Source: Bacteroidota bacterium (GTDB lineage Bacteria > Bacteroidota > Bacteroidia > Bacteroidales > JAADGE01). Taken from it: DNA of 33,890 nucleotides. Of the stretch, positions 17,767-27,147 are shown one piece after another. The position numbers and the translations under genes are program-made. The stretch lies in contig JAJRUH010000138.1 of NCBI GenBank assembly GCA_024277895.1, forward strand, positions 1 to 33,890, in the 5' to 3' direction. The notes beneath the pieces were generated by a model. The model searched no databases, was not told where the DNA came from, and saw only the letters and a list, made by a program, of their open reading frames with translations. Each line of letters begins with the position of its first letter. The stretch's first letter is position 1.

Positions 17767-19013
17767 TTACTTTCAATTTCATCGGCAATCATCCAGCCAT
17801 GGGCTGTTGCATATATGATGGAACGTGTTAAGCCTGAGCAATCTCCTCCGAATTTTAAATTGTTGAATTTTTTATTATCTAAAACATTTGAATAAAATTT
17901 TATTTCGGGTGCATAAACTAAATTATCATCAGCAGCAATTCCGGGAATAACTTTTTCTAAATTCTCAATAAAATCAATAATACTTTCAATAATTCTGCGA
18001 GGAAATGCTAAGTTTATATCACCTAAAATATAATGTTCGGATGAAAGTGTGGGCAGCACTCTGTACAAATGTTTTGATCTTTTAGAATTTTTGAATTTTG
18101 CATAAGTTTGCAGAATAACTCTATCTTCTCCGGCAAGGAGATTTGATAATTTAGCTATGTATGAACCAAAACCGGTAGGATCGTTAAACGGTTGCGTAAG
18201 TTCAACTGTTGTAAGAATTGCAAAGTTTGTATTCGTACTTTTTTCTTTGAGCTTTGCATGACCGTTTACCGTTACAAAATCACCGTAATTTTCTCTGACA
18301 ACATAACCCGAAGGATTGTTGCAAAAAGTTCGAACCATGTAACCCGTTCTGCTCTTGTATTTTATCTTAAATTCATACATTTCTTTATTTAAGTCGGCAA
18401 CAATATGGTCGGGGACTTCGTAGCGAATTCCCAAATCAAGATTCTTATTATTTAAAACTAAATCAGGATGTTTTTCAATAATATTTTTTATTAATTTATG
18501 ACCGCTTCTGCCGACGGCTGTCAAAACGAAATCGTAAGAATCATTTCTGTCAATAATAATTTTATTTCCTTCAAAATGTATATTTTCTACTTTATGATTA
18601 AAATGAAAATGTATATTTTTATGTGATTTAAATTCTTCAAAAATATTATAAAGGACTTTTTTTAATTGGTCAGTTCCCAAATGATAAAAATCAGATTTAA
18701 CGGGCATAAACCCTTCTTTATAAAAAGTTTCGTAATATTCTTGTGTTTTAAAAGATTTTCCGGTTTCATATTCGTTGCTGCCTGATTTTTCAATGTAATA
18801 ATCTGCCAGTTTTTTTTGCAAATTTACATCAATGTCAATATTTCCTCCCATTTCCTTTGAAACAAACAATTTACCGTCTGCTCTGATACCTGAAATACTC
18901 GAAGAGTAAATATCTTTTCCTTGTTCGAAAACATGAATTTCATGTTCTGTTCCTTTTAATCGTTCAATAAATCCTATGGCTGCTGCTCCGAACCCGATAA
19001 CTGCTGTTTTCAT
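17760..19013 (-). CDS. FAD-dependent oxidoreductase (COG2509-like)
   Basis: 417 residues. The N-terminal dinucleotide fold has GFGAAAIG (7-14) and an acidic end of strand 2 (VFEQG, Glu30). A second conserved part near the C-terminus (NLKFGGDCSGLTRSI, then ATAHGWMIADEIE) contacts FAD. The middle has a substrate region with DLGIRYEVPDHIV and LTAVGRSGHKLI. This order resembles the uncharacterised FAD-dependent dehydrogenases of COG2509, related to flavoproteins such as HI0933/YhiN. The substrate is unknown. It is a single gene with its own promoter (19028-19058), convergent with tatC and divergent from the glycan operon. Confidence 0.85.
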   Translation of the reverse strand: MKTAVIGFGAAAIGFIERLKGTEHEIHVFEQGKDIYSSSISGIRADGKLFVSKEMGGNIDIDVNLQKKLADYYIEKSGSNEYETGKSFKTQEYYETFYKEGFMPVKSDFYHLGTDQLKKVLYNIFEEFKSHKNIHFHFNHKVENIHFEGNKIIIDRNDSYDFVLTAVGRSGHKLIKNIIEKHPDLVLNNKNLDLGIRYEVPDHIVADLNKEMYEFKIKYKSRTGYMVRTFCNNPSGYVVRENYGDFVTVNGHAKLKEKSTNTNFAILTTVELTQPFNDPTGFGSYIAKLSNLLAGEDRVILQTYAKFKNSKRSKHLYRVLPTLSSEHYILGDINLAFPRRIIESIIDFIENLEKVIPGIAADDNLVYAPEIKFYSNVLDNKKFNNLKFGGDCSGLTRSIIYATAHGWMIADEIESKK

Positions 19014-19027
19014 ATTAAAATTTTGTA

Positions 19028-19058
19028 CAAAAATAAAGAGTTAAACTAAAGGGACAAA
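19028..19058 (-). promoter_or_regulatory. Canonical Bacteroidota promoter of the FAD oxidoreductase
   Basis: On the minus strand, TTTG (19058-19055) is followed by 19 bases and TATTTTTG (19035-19028), an exact match to TTTG-N19-TAnnTTTG. The predicted transcription start is near 19021, which leaves a very short leader (about 8 bases) before the ATG at 19013. Confidence 0.7.
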
Positions 19059-19119
19059 CAAAAAGTTTAATTGTTGAAACTTTGTAATTTATTTTAAAAT
19101 AAACTTTTATATTTCTTGT

Positions 19120-19150
19120 TTTGAAATCTCTTTTAATAATACTACATTTG
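19120..19150 (+). promoter_or_regulatory. Canonical Bacteroidota promoter of the glycan operon
   Basis: TTTG (19120-19123), 19 bases, then TACATTTG (19143-19150), an exact match to the Bacteroidota primary sigma pattern. The predicted start is near 19157, giving a ~39-base leader to the ATG at 19196. No other clear promoter was found before the following seven genes, so it may drive the whole unit. Confidence 0.7.
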
Positions 19151-19195
19151 TGCTTTTAATATCTTTTGTTAATCATATCTAATAAACAGACTAAA

Positions 19196-21675
19196 ATGAG
19201 TAAAAAAAACAATAAATATTTGCCGTATATTGTAGGAGTTATTCTTTTCTTTTTTTATCAATCTCCTATTTTTATCCGCAATTGGAAGGAAAAAAGTTAA
19301 TCCAGCACGATAAAAAAACTTGGATGGGCGGGTCTCATGAAATAAATAAGTATGAAAAAGAAACCGGGATTCATTCATTTTGGACAAATTCAATGTTCGG
19401 GGGTATGCCGACATATTTAGTTACAAATTATGCTCCTTCAAACGTAAATAAATATTTTTATCAAATACTGGATTTTAATCATAAAATGCGCCCGGCAAGT
19501 TTTGTTTTTATGCTTTTGTTAGGTTTTTTTATTGCTTTATTACTTTTTGGTGTTGATCCTTGGTTGAGTATTGTCGGAGCGATTGCTTTTGGTTTTTCAT
19601 CCTATTTTTTTATAATAATTGAAGCGGGGCATATCACAAAAGTTGTGGCTATGGCATACATGGCTCCGATTGTTGCGGGAATTTATCATGCATACAGGAA
19701 AGATATTTTAATCGGCACAATTGTAACTTCAATCTTTCTTGCATTACAATTACTTGTTAATCATTTGCAAATAACTTATTATACATTACTTGTCGTATTA
19801 ATTTATTTAGTATTTGAATTTGTTTATACTGTTAAAACAAAAGTGTGGAAGAAGTTTTTTAAAGCATCAAGTTTTCTTTTTATAGGTGCATTACTTGCAG
19901 TTTCTACAAATTTTTCTCAAATAATTACAACTTACGATTACGGAAAAGATTCTACAAGAGGAAAATCGGAACTTTCTGATAATCAACACAATAAAACTTC
20001 GGGTTTAGACAAAGATTATGCAACGGCATGGAGTTACGGAAAATTGGAAACTTTTAATTTATTGGTTCCCGATTTAATGGGCGGTGCTTCATCGGGAGAA
20101 TTATCAAAAGAATCGGAAACATATAAAACGTTAAAAAAATTAGGAGCACCGAATCCTGACAATATTATTAAAAGATTACCTCTTTATTGGGGTCCTCAAC
20201 CGTTTACTTCGGGTCCTGTTTACATCGGAGCCCTTGTTATATTTTTGTTTGTATTAGGAATGTTTTTGGTTAAAGGAAATATTAAATGGTGGCTTTTTGC
20301 CGCAACTTTATTGTCGATATTTTTAGCTTGGGGAAAAAATTTTATGCCTTTAACCGATTTATTTTTAGATTATTTTCCTATGTATAATAAATTCAGAACC
20401 GTATCAATGATATTGGTAATTGCCGAATTTACGATTCCCCTTTTGGGAATTTTGGCTCTGAAAAATATAATTGAAGGCAAAACAGACAAAAAAGAGATAT
20501 TAAAGGCTTTGAAATGGTCTTCAATTATACTCGGAGGTATTTTATTATTTTTATTAATACCCGGAGTTTTATCTTTTAAAGCAGATACCGATGCTCAAAT
20601 GTTTCAAAACTGGCCTAAAGAATTAGTAAGTGCATTAGAAAAAGACAGAGCATCTTTATTTTATTCGGATATTTTTCGGTCATTAATTTTTATTTTGGTC
20701 GGAATTGCTGCGATTTGGGCTTTTGTAAAACAAAAAATAAATAAAAAAGTATTCCTTGTAGTTTTGGGACTTGCTATTTTGGCTGATCTTGCAGGTGTTG
20801 ACAGCAGATATTTAAACAGTGAAGATTTTGTTTCTGCAAGAAAAGAGAAGCAACCTTTTATTGAGAGCCAAGCTGATAAATTTATCCTGAAGGATACAGA
20901 TAAAGATTTCAGAGTATTGAATCTTACGGTCAGTACGTTCAATGATGCAAGTACTTCATATTTCCATAAATCAATAGGCGGTTACCATGGTGCAAAATTA
21001 AGAAGATATCAGGATATTATTGACAGAGTATTGCAGCCTGAAATTTCATACTTAATTAATACGCTTAAACAGAAAGAAGTAACAGAACAAGATGTTCAAT
21101 CTGTATTATCTCAATTATCGGGATTAAATATGTTAAATACAAAATACATAATAATTGATCCTAATACTTTACCTTTAATGAATAATTTCAGTTTAGGAAA
21201 TGCTTGGTTTGTAAGTTATATAAAATCGGTACAAAATGCTGACGAAGAAATTAAATCAGTTCAAAAATTCAGTCCGGAACTGACAGCCGTAGTTGATAAA
21301 AGATTTAAAGAAAATTTCTTCAAATTCAGATTAGACAGTGCGGCAACCATCACATTAACAGATTATAAGCCTAATTATTTGTCTTATAAAACAAATACTC
21401 ACAGCGATCAGTTAGCTGTTTTCTCCGAGATATATTATGCAAAAGGTTGGCAAGCATATATTGACGGAAAACCCGTTCCTCATTTCAGAGCTGACTATAT
21501 TTTGCGAGCTATGAAAATACCTGAAGGTATTCATAAGATTGAATTTAAATTTGAGCCTTCGATTTGGAAAACCGGAAACAGTATTTCTCTGATAGGCTCT
21601 GTTTTATTTGTGTTGTTTATTTTGGGCGGTTTGTTTTGGATAATTAAGAAGAAGAAAATAAAAGAAAAACAATAA
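19196..21675 (+). CDS. YfhO family membrane protein, frameshifted near its start
   Basis: A large polytopic membrane protein (~826 residues once the frame is joined) with about a dozen hydrophobic segments and a C-terminal extracytoplasmic domain followed by a last helix. It fits the YfhO family of GT-C-like proteins, one of which is implicated in glycosylating lipoteichoic acid in Bacillus; the role in Bacteroidota is unknown. Translation from the ATG at 19196 gives MSKKNNKYLPYIVGVILFFF and then stops at 19296-19298. The family-typical continuation FYPQLEGKKLIQHD is in another frame. The frames meet at seven Ts (19250-19256), and one extra T would join them. If real, an upstream-truncated protein might start at the TTG at 19282, losing the first helix. 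This is the first gene of the glycan unit. Confidence 0.85.
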
Positions 21676-21720
21676 ATATGATATTTATTACAAATTTCAA
21701 TAAAAATAATTTATTCTTAG

Positions 21721-22632
21721 ATGAGAGCTGAAAAAGTATTAATAACAGGATGCGGAGGTATGTTAGGGAAATCCGTTTATAAGGAGTTTATATTAAAATA
21801 TACGGATGTATTGGCAACGGATATTGATTTAAATGAGGAATGGTTGTCTTACATGGATGTCAGAGATATTCAGAACTGTGAAAAGATTTTTGAACAGTTT
21901 AAGCCTGATATTGTATTGCATTTAGCTGCTCTTACCGATTTGGAATATTGTGAGACTAATCAAAATGATTCTTGGCTGACTAATGCCTTGGGTACTGAGA
22001 ATATTTCAATTCTTTCTGATAAATATAATGCAGAACTTATTTATATAAGTACTGCCGGTATTTTTGACGGGGAGAAAGAATATTTTAATGATTTTGACAG
22101 ACCAAATCCGTTGAGTATATATGCAAAATCTAAATATCATGGAGAAGTATTTGTACAACAAACAGTTGCACGATATTATATTTTTCGTGCCGGTTGGATG
22201 ATGGGTGGCGGAATAGAAAAAGACAAAAAGTTTATTGGTAAAATATTCAGGCAGATTTTTAACGGTAATAAAGAACTTTTTGTTGTTGATGATAAATTGG
22301 GAACACCGACTTATACTGCAAATTTTGCATTAGGAATATATAATACCATTCAAACAGGATATTACGGATTATACAACCAAGTCTGTAAAGGTTCTTGTTC
22401 GCGATTGGATGTTGCAAAATTATTTATTGAATATTTGGGAATTAAGGATGAAATAAAAATTACAAAAGTCAATTCCGATTACTTTTCTGAAGAATATTTT
22501 GCTCCGCGACCTTATTCTGAGAAACTTGTCAATCTTAAATTAGAAGCAAGAAAAATTAACTCAATGAAAGATTGGAAAGTATGTTTAAAAGAATATACTG
22601 ACGAATTTAAAAGTTATCTTGAAAATAATTAA
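21721..22632 (+). CDS. RmlD-like NAD(P)-dependent sugar reductase/epimerase
   Basis: 303 residues, extended SDR type. The dinucleotide motif is TGCGGMLG (9-16), HLAALTDLEYCE (67-78) is typical of RmlD-type enzymes, and YAKSK supplies Tyr134 and Lys138. RmlD reduces dTDP-4-keto-rhamnose to dTDP-rhamnose. No rmlA, rmlB or rmlC is next to it, so the real nucleotide sugar may be different. The start is ATG, 45 bases after yfhO, with no promoter between. The GT2 gene follows after 4 bases, so it belongs to the glycan unit. Confidence 0.85.
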   Translation: MRAEKVLITGCGGMLGKSVYKEFILKYTDVLATDIDLNEEWLSYMDVRDIQNCEKIFEQFKPDIVLHLAALTDLEYCETNQNDSWLTNALGTENISILSDKYNAELIYISTAGIFDGEKEYFNDFDRPNPLSIYAKSKYHGEVFVQQTVARYYIFRAGWMMGGGIEKDKKFIGKIFRQIFNGNKELFVVDDKLGTPTYTANFALGIYNTIQTGYYGLYNQVCKGSCSRLDVAKLFIEYLGIKDEIKITKVNSDYFSEEYFAPRPYSEKLVNLKLEARKINSMKDWKVCLKEYTDEFKSYLENN

Positions 22633-22636
22633 TTAA

Positions 22637-23551
22637 GTGAAATCACATCCTATTCTTTCGGTAGTTATTTGTGCATATAATCGGGCTGAGTTTCTTTATA
22701 AAAGTTTGACAGCTTTGAATAATCAGACTGCAAATAAAAATGTGTATCAAGTTATTGTAGTTGATAATAATTCAACAGATAACACAAAACAAATTTGTTT
22801 GCAATTTATTAAGGATAACCCCGATTTTCATTTGAAATATTATACAGAAACTAAACAAGGATTATCGTTTGCAAGAAATAAAGGTATAGAAGTTTCTGAT
22901 ACTGAATTAATATCATATATAGATGATGACGGTATCGCTCGGGAAGATTATGTTGAAAATTTGTTAAAAGCATTTGAGGAAAATTCAAAATACAGTGCAT
23001 TAGGAGGAAAAGTCGAACCCATTTATGAAAATGGAAAAGAACCTCTTTGGATGAGCAAATATGTTTTTGGGATTGTGTCAAAAGTAGATTACGGAAATAA
23101 GCAAAAAAAGTTTCCGAAGAAATTTCCTGTCGGATGTAATATGGCATTTAAAAAAGATATTTTAATTAAAATCGGAGGATTTAATACCGATTTGGTTTAT
23201 CGAGGTGATGAAAAATATGTTTTTTTAAAATTAAATAAAGCAAATGTTAAGACCTTATATGCTCCGAATGTATTTGTAAATCATTTTATCGAAACTTTCA
23301 GAACAAGTCCTGAGCATGTTAATAAAGTGAGCAAATCAATTGGAGCAAGTGAGAAATTACGGTTGCAGACAGAACCATGGTTTAAAACCGTGTTTAAATT
23401 TTGCGAATATATTTATAAATTTACGGGTGCTGTTATACTATACTTCTTATTTTTTTTAAAAAGACAACCATTAAAAGGTAAATATTGTGTTAAGGTTATG
23501 TATTATACTATATTAGGATTTTTTAAAGAAAATAAATTCAGTCAATTGTAA
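22637..23551 (+). CDS. Glycosyltransferase family 2
   Basis: 304 residues with a GT-A fold start: SVVICAYNRAEFL, VVDNNSTDNT (41-50) and the metal-binding acidic triad Asp96-98 in SYIDDDGIA. KKFPVGCNMAFKKDI and a later RGDEKY segment mark the acceptor side. A hydrophobic stretch near the C-terminus (AVILYFLFFL) suggests membrane association. These enzymes add one sugar to a lipid-linked or surface glycan; donor and acceptor cannot be read from sequence. The start is GTG, 4 bases after the previous stop; the next gene begins 12 bases after this stop. Confidence 0.9.
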   Translation: MKSHPILSVVICAYNRAEFLYKSLTALNNQTANKNVYQVIVVDNNSTDNTKQICLQFIKDNPDFHLKYYTETKQGLSFARNKGIEVSDTELISYIDDDGIAREDYVENLLKAFEENSKYSALGGKVEPIYENGKEPLWMSKYVFGIVSKVDYGNKQKKFPKKFPVGCNMAFKKDILIKIGGFNTDLVYRGDEKYVFLKLNKANVKTLYAPNVFVNHFIETFRTSPEHVNKVSKSIGASEKLRLQTEPWFKTVFKFCEYIYKFTGAVILYFLFFLKRQPLKGKYCVKVMYYTILGFFKENKFSQL

Positions 23552-23563
23552 AAAAGTATTATT

Positions 23564-24466
23564 ATGCAGGTATCATACATTTTAAAGTCCAAATTTCAAA
23601 TATTTATTGAAAATTTTCTTATATCAATAAAATCTATAATTAAGGTACTTACTCTTTCGAAAAAGAATCAATTTCCTAAAAATAAAACGATAAAAGAAGA
23701 ATGTGTAATTCTCGGAAACGGACCATCGCTTAATGAGACAGTTAATAATCATAGTCGTTTTATGTCAGATAAGACATTGATATGTGTAAATCATTTTGCA
23801 TCCTCTGAACTTTACGAAAAATTAAAACCGGAAATTTATGTAATTATTGCTCCTGAATTATGGTTAGATAATGTTGAAGACATTTACAAACAAAAAGGCA
23901 AAGTATTATTTCGAGATATTTCAACAAAAACTAAATGGCCTATTATGCTTTTTATTAGTATTGGAGCAAAAAAATACGAACATAAATTTGAAGAATTTAA
24001 AAAGAATAAAAATATCAGTATTTTTTATATTAATACCACGGGTGTTGAGGGATTTAAAAACTTAATTTTTTATTTATACAAAAAAAGACTGGGAATGCCG
24101 CGACCTCATAACGTTTTAATTCCTTCATTGATGTTATCAATATATTTTCGCTTTAAAAAAATATACTTGACCGGGACTGATCACGATTGGTTAAAATATA
24201 TAATTGTAGGACAAGACAATAAAGTTTATTTAACACAAAAGCATTTTTATGACGAAAAAACCGCAACACCGCAGCCAATGCTTCTTGTTGGCAAAGGGGA
24301 AAGGCGATTGCACGAAATTCTTGATAAATTCAGGATTTCGCTTAAAGGATATTTTATTATCAGAGAATTTGCAGAACAAAATAATTGTCAAATAATTAAT
24401 CTTACTCCAAATTCTTTTATTGATGCTTTTGAGAAAAAAATACTTGTAAATGGACAAATCAATTAA
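23564..24466 (+). CDS. Putative sialyltransferase-like glycosyltransferase (GT42/DUF115-like)
   Basis: 300 residues. After an N-terminal hydrophobic stretch (about 8-30) come GNGPSL (51-56), VNHF (75-78), YLTGTDHDW (201-209) and NLTPNSFIDAF (279-289). This order and these motifs recall Campylobacter CstII-type sialyltransferases (GT42), which have GNGPSL, CNQF, SGID and CPNS in the same places; a DUF115-like fold is the alternative. The next two genes make and activate a nonulosonic acid, so transfer of that sugar is a plausible role. The ATG of the next gene lies 17 bases inside this one, so the two are translationally coupled. The transferase class is an inference from motifs, not proven. 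Confidence 0.6.
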   Translation: MQVSYILKSKFQIFIENFLISIKSIIKVLTLSKKNQFPKNKTIKEECVILGNGPSLNETVNNHSRFMSDKTLICVNHFASSELYEKLKPEIYVIIAPELWLDNVEDIYKQKGKVLFRDISTKTKWPIMLFISIGAKKYEHKFEEFKKNKNISIFYINTTGVEGFKNLIFYLYKKRLGMPRPHNVLIPSLMLSIYFRFKKIYLTGTDHDWLKYIIVGQDNKVYLTQKHFYDEKTATPQPMLLVGKGERRLHEILDKFRISLKGYFIIREFAEQNNCQIINLTPNSFIDAFEKKILVNGQIN

Positions 24467-26090
24467 TATTCTTATAGTTATTCCTGCTCGAGGTGGATCT
24501 AAAGGAATTCCCAGAAAAAATATTAGAGCTCTTAATGGCAAACCTCTAATTTATTATTCTATTAAGACTGCTCTGAAATCAGTTTTTAAACCAACAGTTG
24601 TTGTCTCTAGCGATGATGAAGAAATACTTGGTATCGCTAAATTGTTTGGTGCTGAAACATTAAAAAGAGCAAAAGAACTGGCAGGTGACGAAATAACCTT
24701 AGACGCGGTAATTTTTGATGCTTACCTTAATGCTGAAATTTTGTTTAATACAAAATACGATTTTGTTGTTACTCTTCAGCCTACGTCTCCTTTGCTAAAA
24801 ACAAAAACTCTTGATGATGCCATTCAAAAACTTATTGACAATCCTGAAAAAGATTCTGTCATTTCAGTCAAAAATGATACACATCTTTGCTGGCGAAAAG
24901 ATAATAACAAATTTATTCCTATTTATAAAGAACGGTTAAACAGACAATATCTACCCAAAGTATATACTGAAACCGGAAGTTTTTTTATTACCAACACAAA
25001 AATTTTAACACAAAAAGACAGAATTGGAACAAATGTAGATATTTATCTGCTTAAAAGCGATGAAGGAATTGATATTGATTCGTTTGCAGATTGGAATTTA
25101 TGTGAATATTACCTCAGACGAAAAAAAATACTAATTGTCGTTTCCGGATACAACGAAATTGGAATGGGACACATTTACAGAGTTATAAATATTGCTAATG
25201 ACATATTAAATCATGAAATAATATTTTTAACAGAAAAAAAGAGTAATTTGGGATACGAAAAAATTAAATCATTGAATTACAATGTTTTGATGCAACAAAA
25301 TGAAGATATAAAAGATGATATTGTAAAAATTTCTCCTGATGTTATAATTAATGATATTTTAGATACAAGTATTGAATATATGAAAGGATTGAAGAAAATC
25401 TGTTCAAAAATAATTAATTTTGAAGATTGCGGCGATGGCAGTATTTATGCTGATATAGTTATAAATGCCTTGTATTCTGAAAAAAATATTTACAAAGAAA
25501 AATATTATTATGGTGATAAATATTTTATTGCACGTGATGAATTTATATTCTCAGAAACTAAACAAATCACTTCAAAAATAAAAAATATACTTATAACATT
25601 TGGGGGGACAGATCCCAACAATTTTACATTAAAAACTTTAGATGCAATTTATGAATATTGTAAAAAAGAGAACATTATTATTGATGTAATTCTTGGTTTA
25701 GGTTATTCAAGTTTTGATTCGCTGAAAAAATTTAAAAATATTACGATAAAACAAAACGTAAAAGATATTACAACTTATATGAATAAAGCAGATTTAATTT
25801 TTTCTTCTGCCGGACGTACAGTATACGAAATTGCAATTATTGGGACCCCAAGCATTATTTTATGTCAAAATCAAAGAGAAACAGAGCATCTGTTTGCTTC
25901 TGAAGAAAATGGGTTTATTAATCTTGGTGAAGGTAAAAATATTTCAACAGAAAAATTATTCAATACATTTATTGATATTGCAAATAATTACGCAAAACGA
26001 AAAATTTTAAATAAAAAATTATTAGTATCTGATTTAAAAAGCGGAAGGAAAAGAACATTGAAAATAATTAATGATTTTATTAACGAATAA
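24450..26090 (+). CDS. Fusion of CMP-nonulosonate synthetase and PseG-like NDP-sugar hydrolase
   Basis: 546 residues in two parts. Residues 1-220 are a CMP-acylneuraminate cytidylyltransferase (NeuA/PseF type): IPARGGSKGIPRKN (11-24), SSDDEEI (53-59), LQPTSPL (109-115), ETGSFF (174-179) and GIDIDSFAD (206-214). Residues 226-546 resemble PseG, the GT-B-fold hydrolase that removes UDP from the precursor of pseudaminic acid: GMGHIYR (238-244, with His241 in the position of the PseG catalytic His), FGGTDPNN (384-391), SSAGRTVYE (452-460) and CQNQRETEH (472-480). The two activities sit on either side of the synthase step encoded next, so one protein may make the substrate and activate the product. 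Which nonulosonic acid is made is not decided by the sequence. Confidence 0.88.
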   Translation: MDKSINILIVIPARGGSKGIPRKNIRALNGKPLIYYSIKTALKSVFKPTVVVSSDDEEILGIAKLFGAETLKRAKELAGDEITLDAVIFDAYLNAEILFNTKYDFVVTLQPTSPLLKTKTLDDAIQKLIDNPEKDSVISVKNDTHLCWRKDNNKFIPIYKERLNRQYLPKVYTETGSFFITNTKILTQKDRIGTNVDIYLLKSDEGIDIDSFADWNLCEYYLRRKKILIVVSGYNEIGMGHIYRVINIANDILNHEIIFLTEKKSNLGYEKIKSLNYNVLMQQNEDIKDDIVKISPDVIINDILDTSIEYMKGLKKICSKIINFEDCGDGSIYADIVINALYSEKNIYKEKYYYGDKYFIARDEFIFSETKQITSKIKNILITFGGTDPNNFTLKTLDAIYEYCKKENIIIDVILGLGYSSFDSLKKFKNITIKQNVKDITTYMNKADLIFSSAGRTVYEIAIIGTPSIILCQNQRETEHLFASEENGFINLGEGKNISTEKLFNTFIDIANNYAKRKILNKKLLVSDLKSGRKRTLKIINDFINE

Positions 26091-26100
26091 TTCATGAATA

Positions 26101-27147
26101 ATGAGGATCTTAGATTTTTTTAGAAACCCCGGTTCTTACTCTAAGCCATATATAATTGCCGAAGCAGGAGTAAACCATGAAGGGAAAATGGATTTAGCCA
26201 AAAGGCTTATTGATGAAGCAAAGGAAGGTGGTTCTGATGCTATAAAATTTCAAACTTATAAAGCTCATCTTATTGCATCAAAAAATTCTCCTTCTTACTG
26301 GGACACGAAAAAAGAATCTACAAAATCACAATACGAACTTTTTAAAAAATATGATAATTTTTGGAAAAAAGAATATGAAGATTTAAAAATTTATTGTGAC
26401 AAAGCAGATATTGAATTTCTTAGTACTCCTTTTGATTTAGAATCATCAAATTTTCTTAACGATATTATTGATGCCGTTAAAATATCTTCTTCGGACATTA
26501 CAAATAAACCATTCATTGAACATCTTTGTAAATTTAACAAACCGATTATTTTATCTACAGGTGCAGCAAATTTGCAAGAAATACGCGAAGCAGTCTCTTG
26601 GATTGATGAATATGGAAACGATCTTTCCTTATTGCATTGTGTGTTAAATTATCCCACCAGTTACGAAAATGCAAATCTGGGAATGATTTATGGGCTGAAA
26701 AAAGCATTTCCAAGTAAAATAATAGGTTATTCTGACCACACTTTTCCCGGAGATATGTCAATTTTAGAAACAGCTTTTTTATTAGGAGCAAGAATTATTG
26801 AAAAACATTTTACTTTTGATAAAAATATACCCGGAAATGATCATTACCACTCAATGGATAAAGAAGATTTGAAGATATTTATACAAAAATTAGATCAAAA
26901 AATAAAATATATAGGGAAAACTAATGTTGATTATATTCCAAGCGAAGAGTTATCACGGCTAAACGCACGAAGAAGCTTAGTTGCTCTTAAGAATATTCCG
27001 GAAGGAAAAATTATTGATAAATTTGACTTAACTTGGAAACGTCCCGGAATTGGTGTAAGTCCGAAATTTATTGAAGATGTTATCGGAAAAACAGCAAAAA
27101 AAAATATTCAGATTGATGAAATTATAAAGAATGATTTTTATGAATAA
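26101..27147 (+). CDS. neuB: Nonulosonic (sialic) acid synthase, NeuB/PseI/LegI family
   Basis: 348 residues. The TIM barrel has AEAGVNHEG (20-28), KFQTYK (49-54), STPFD, SSSDITN, STGAA, GYSDHTFPGD and the active-site segment EKHFTFDKNIPGNDHYHS. The last ~60 residues form an antifreeze-like SAF domain (NARRSLVALKNIPEGKI). The family condenses phosphoenolpyruvate with a six-carbon amino sugar to a nine-carbon nonulosonic acid. Whether the substrate is ManNAc (NeuB), 6-deoxy-AltdiNAc (PseI) or the legionaminic precursor (LegI) cannot be told, but the neighbouring PseG-like domain favours a diacetamido-trideoxy sugar. It lies 10 bases after the fusion gene; the next gene overlaps its end. Confidence 0.93.
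   Translation: MRILDFFRNPGSYSKPYIIAEAGVNHEGKMDLAKRLIDEAKEGGSDAIKFQTYKAHLIASKNSPSYWDTKKESTKSQYELFKKYDNFWKKEYEDLKIYCDKADIEFLSTPFDLESSNFLNDIIDAVKISSSDITNKPFIEHLCKFNKPIILSTGAANLQEIREAVSWIDEYGNDLSLLHCVLNYPTSYENANLGMIYGLKKAFPSKIIGYSDHTFPGDMSILETAFLLGARIIEKHFTFDKNIPGNDHYHSMDKEDLKIFIQKLDQKIKYIGKTNVDYIPSEELSRLNARRSLVALKNIPEGKIIDKFDLTWKRPGIGVSPKFIEDVIGKTAKKNIQIDEIIKNDFYE

Noticed and set aside
19250-19256. Programmed -1 frameshift in yfhO
   Set aside because: Slippage at U7 is possible, but the preceding base is C and breaks the ideal heptamer in the needed frame, and I know of no such case in this family. Kept only as an alternative.
19282-19284. TTG at 19282 as the natural start of yfhO
   Set aside because: The upstream ATG frame supplies the first membrane helix expected of the family, and the residues just before 19282 (FYPQ) also match it. 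A frameshift explains the data better.
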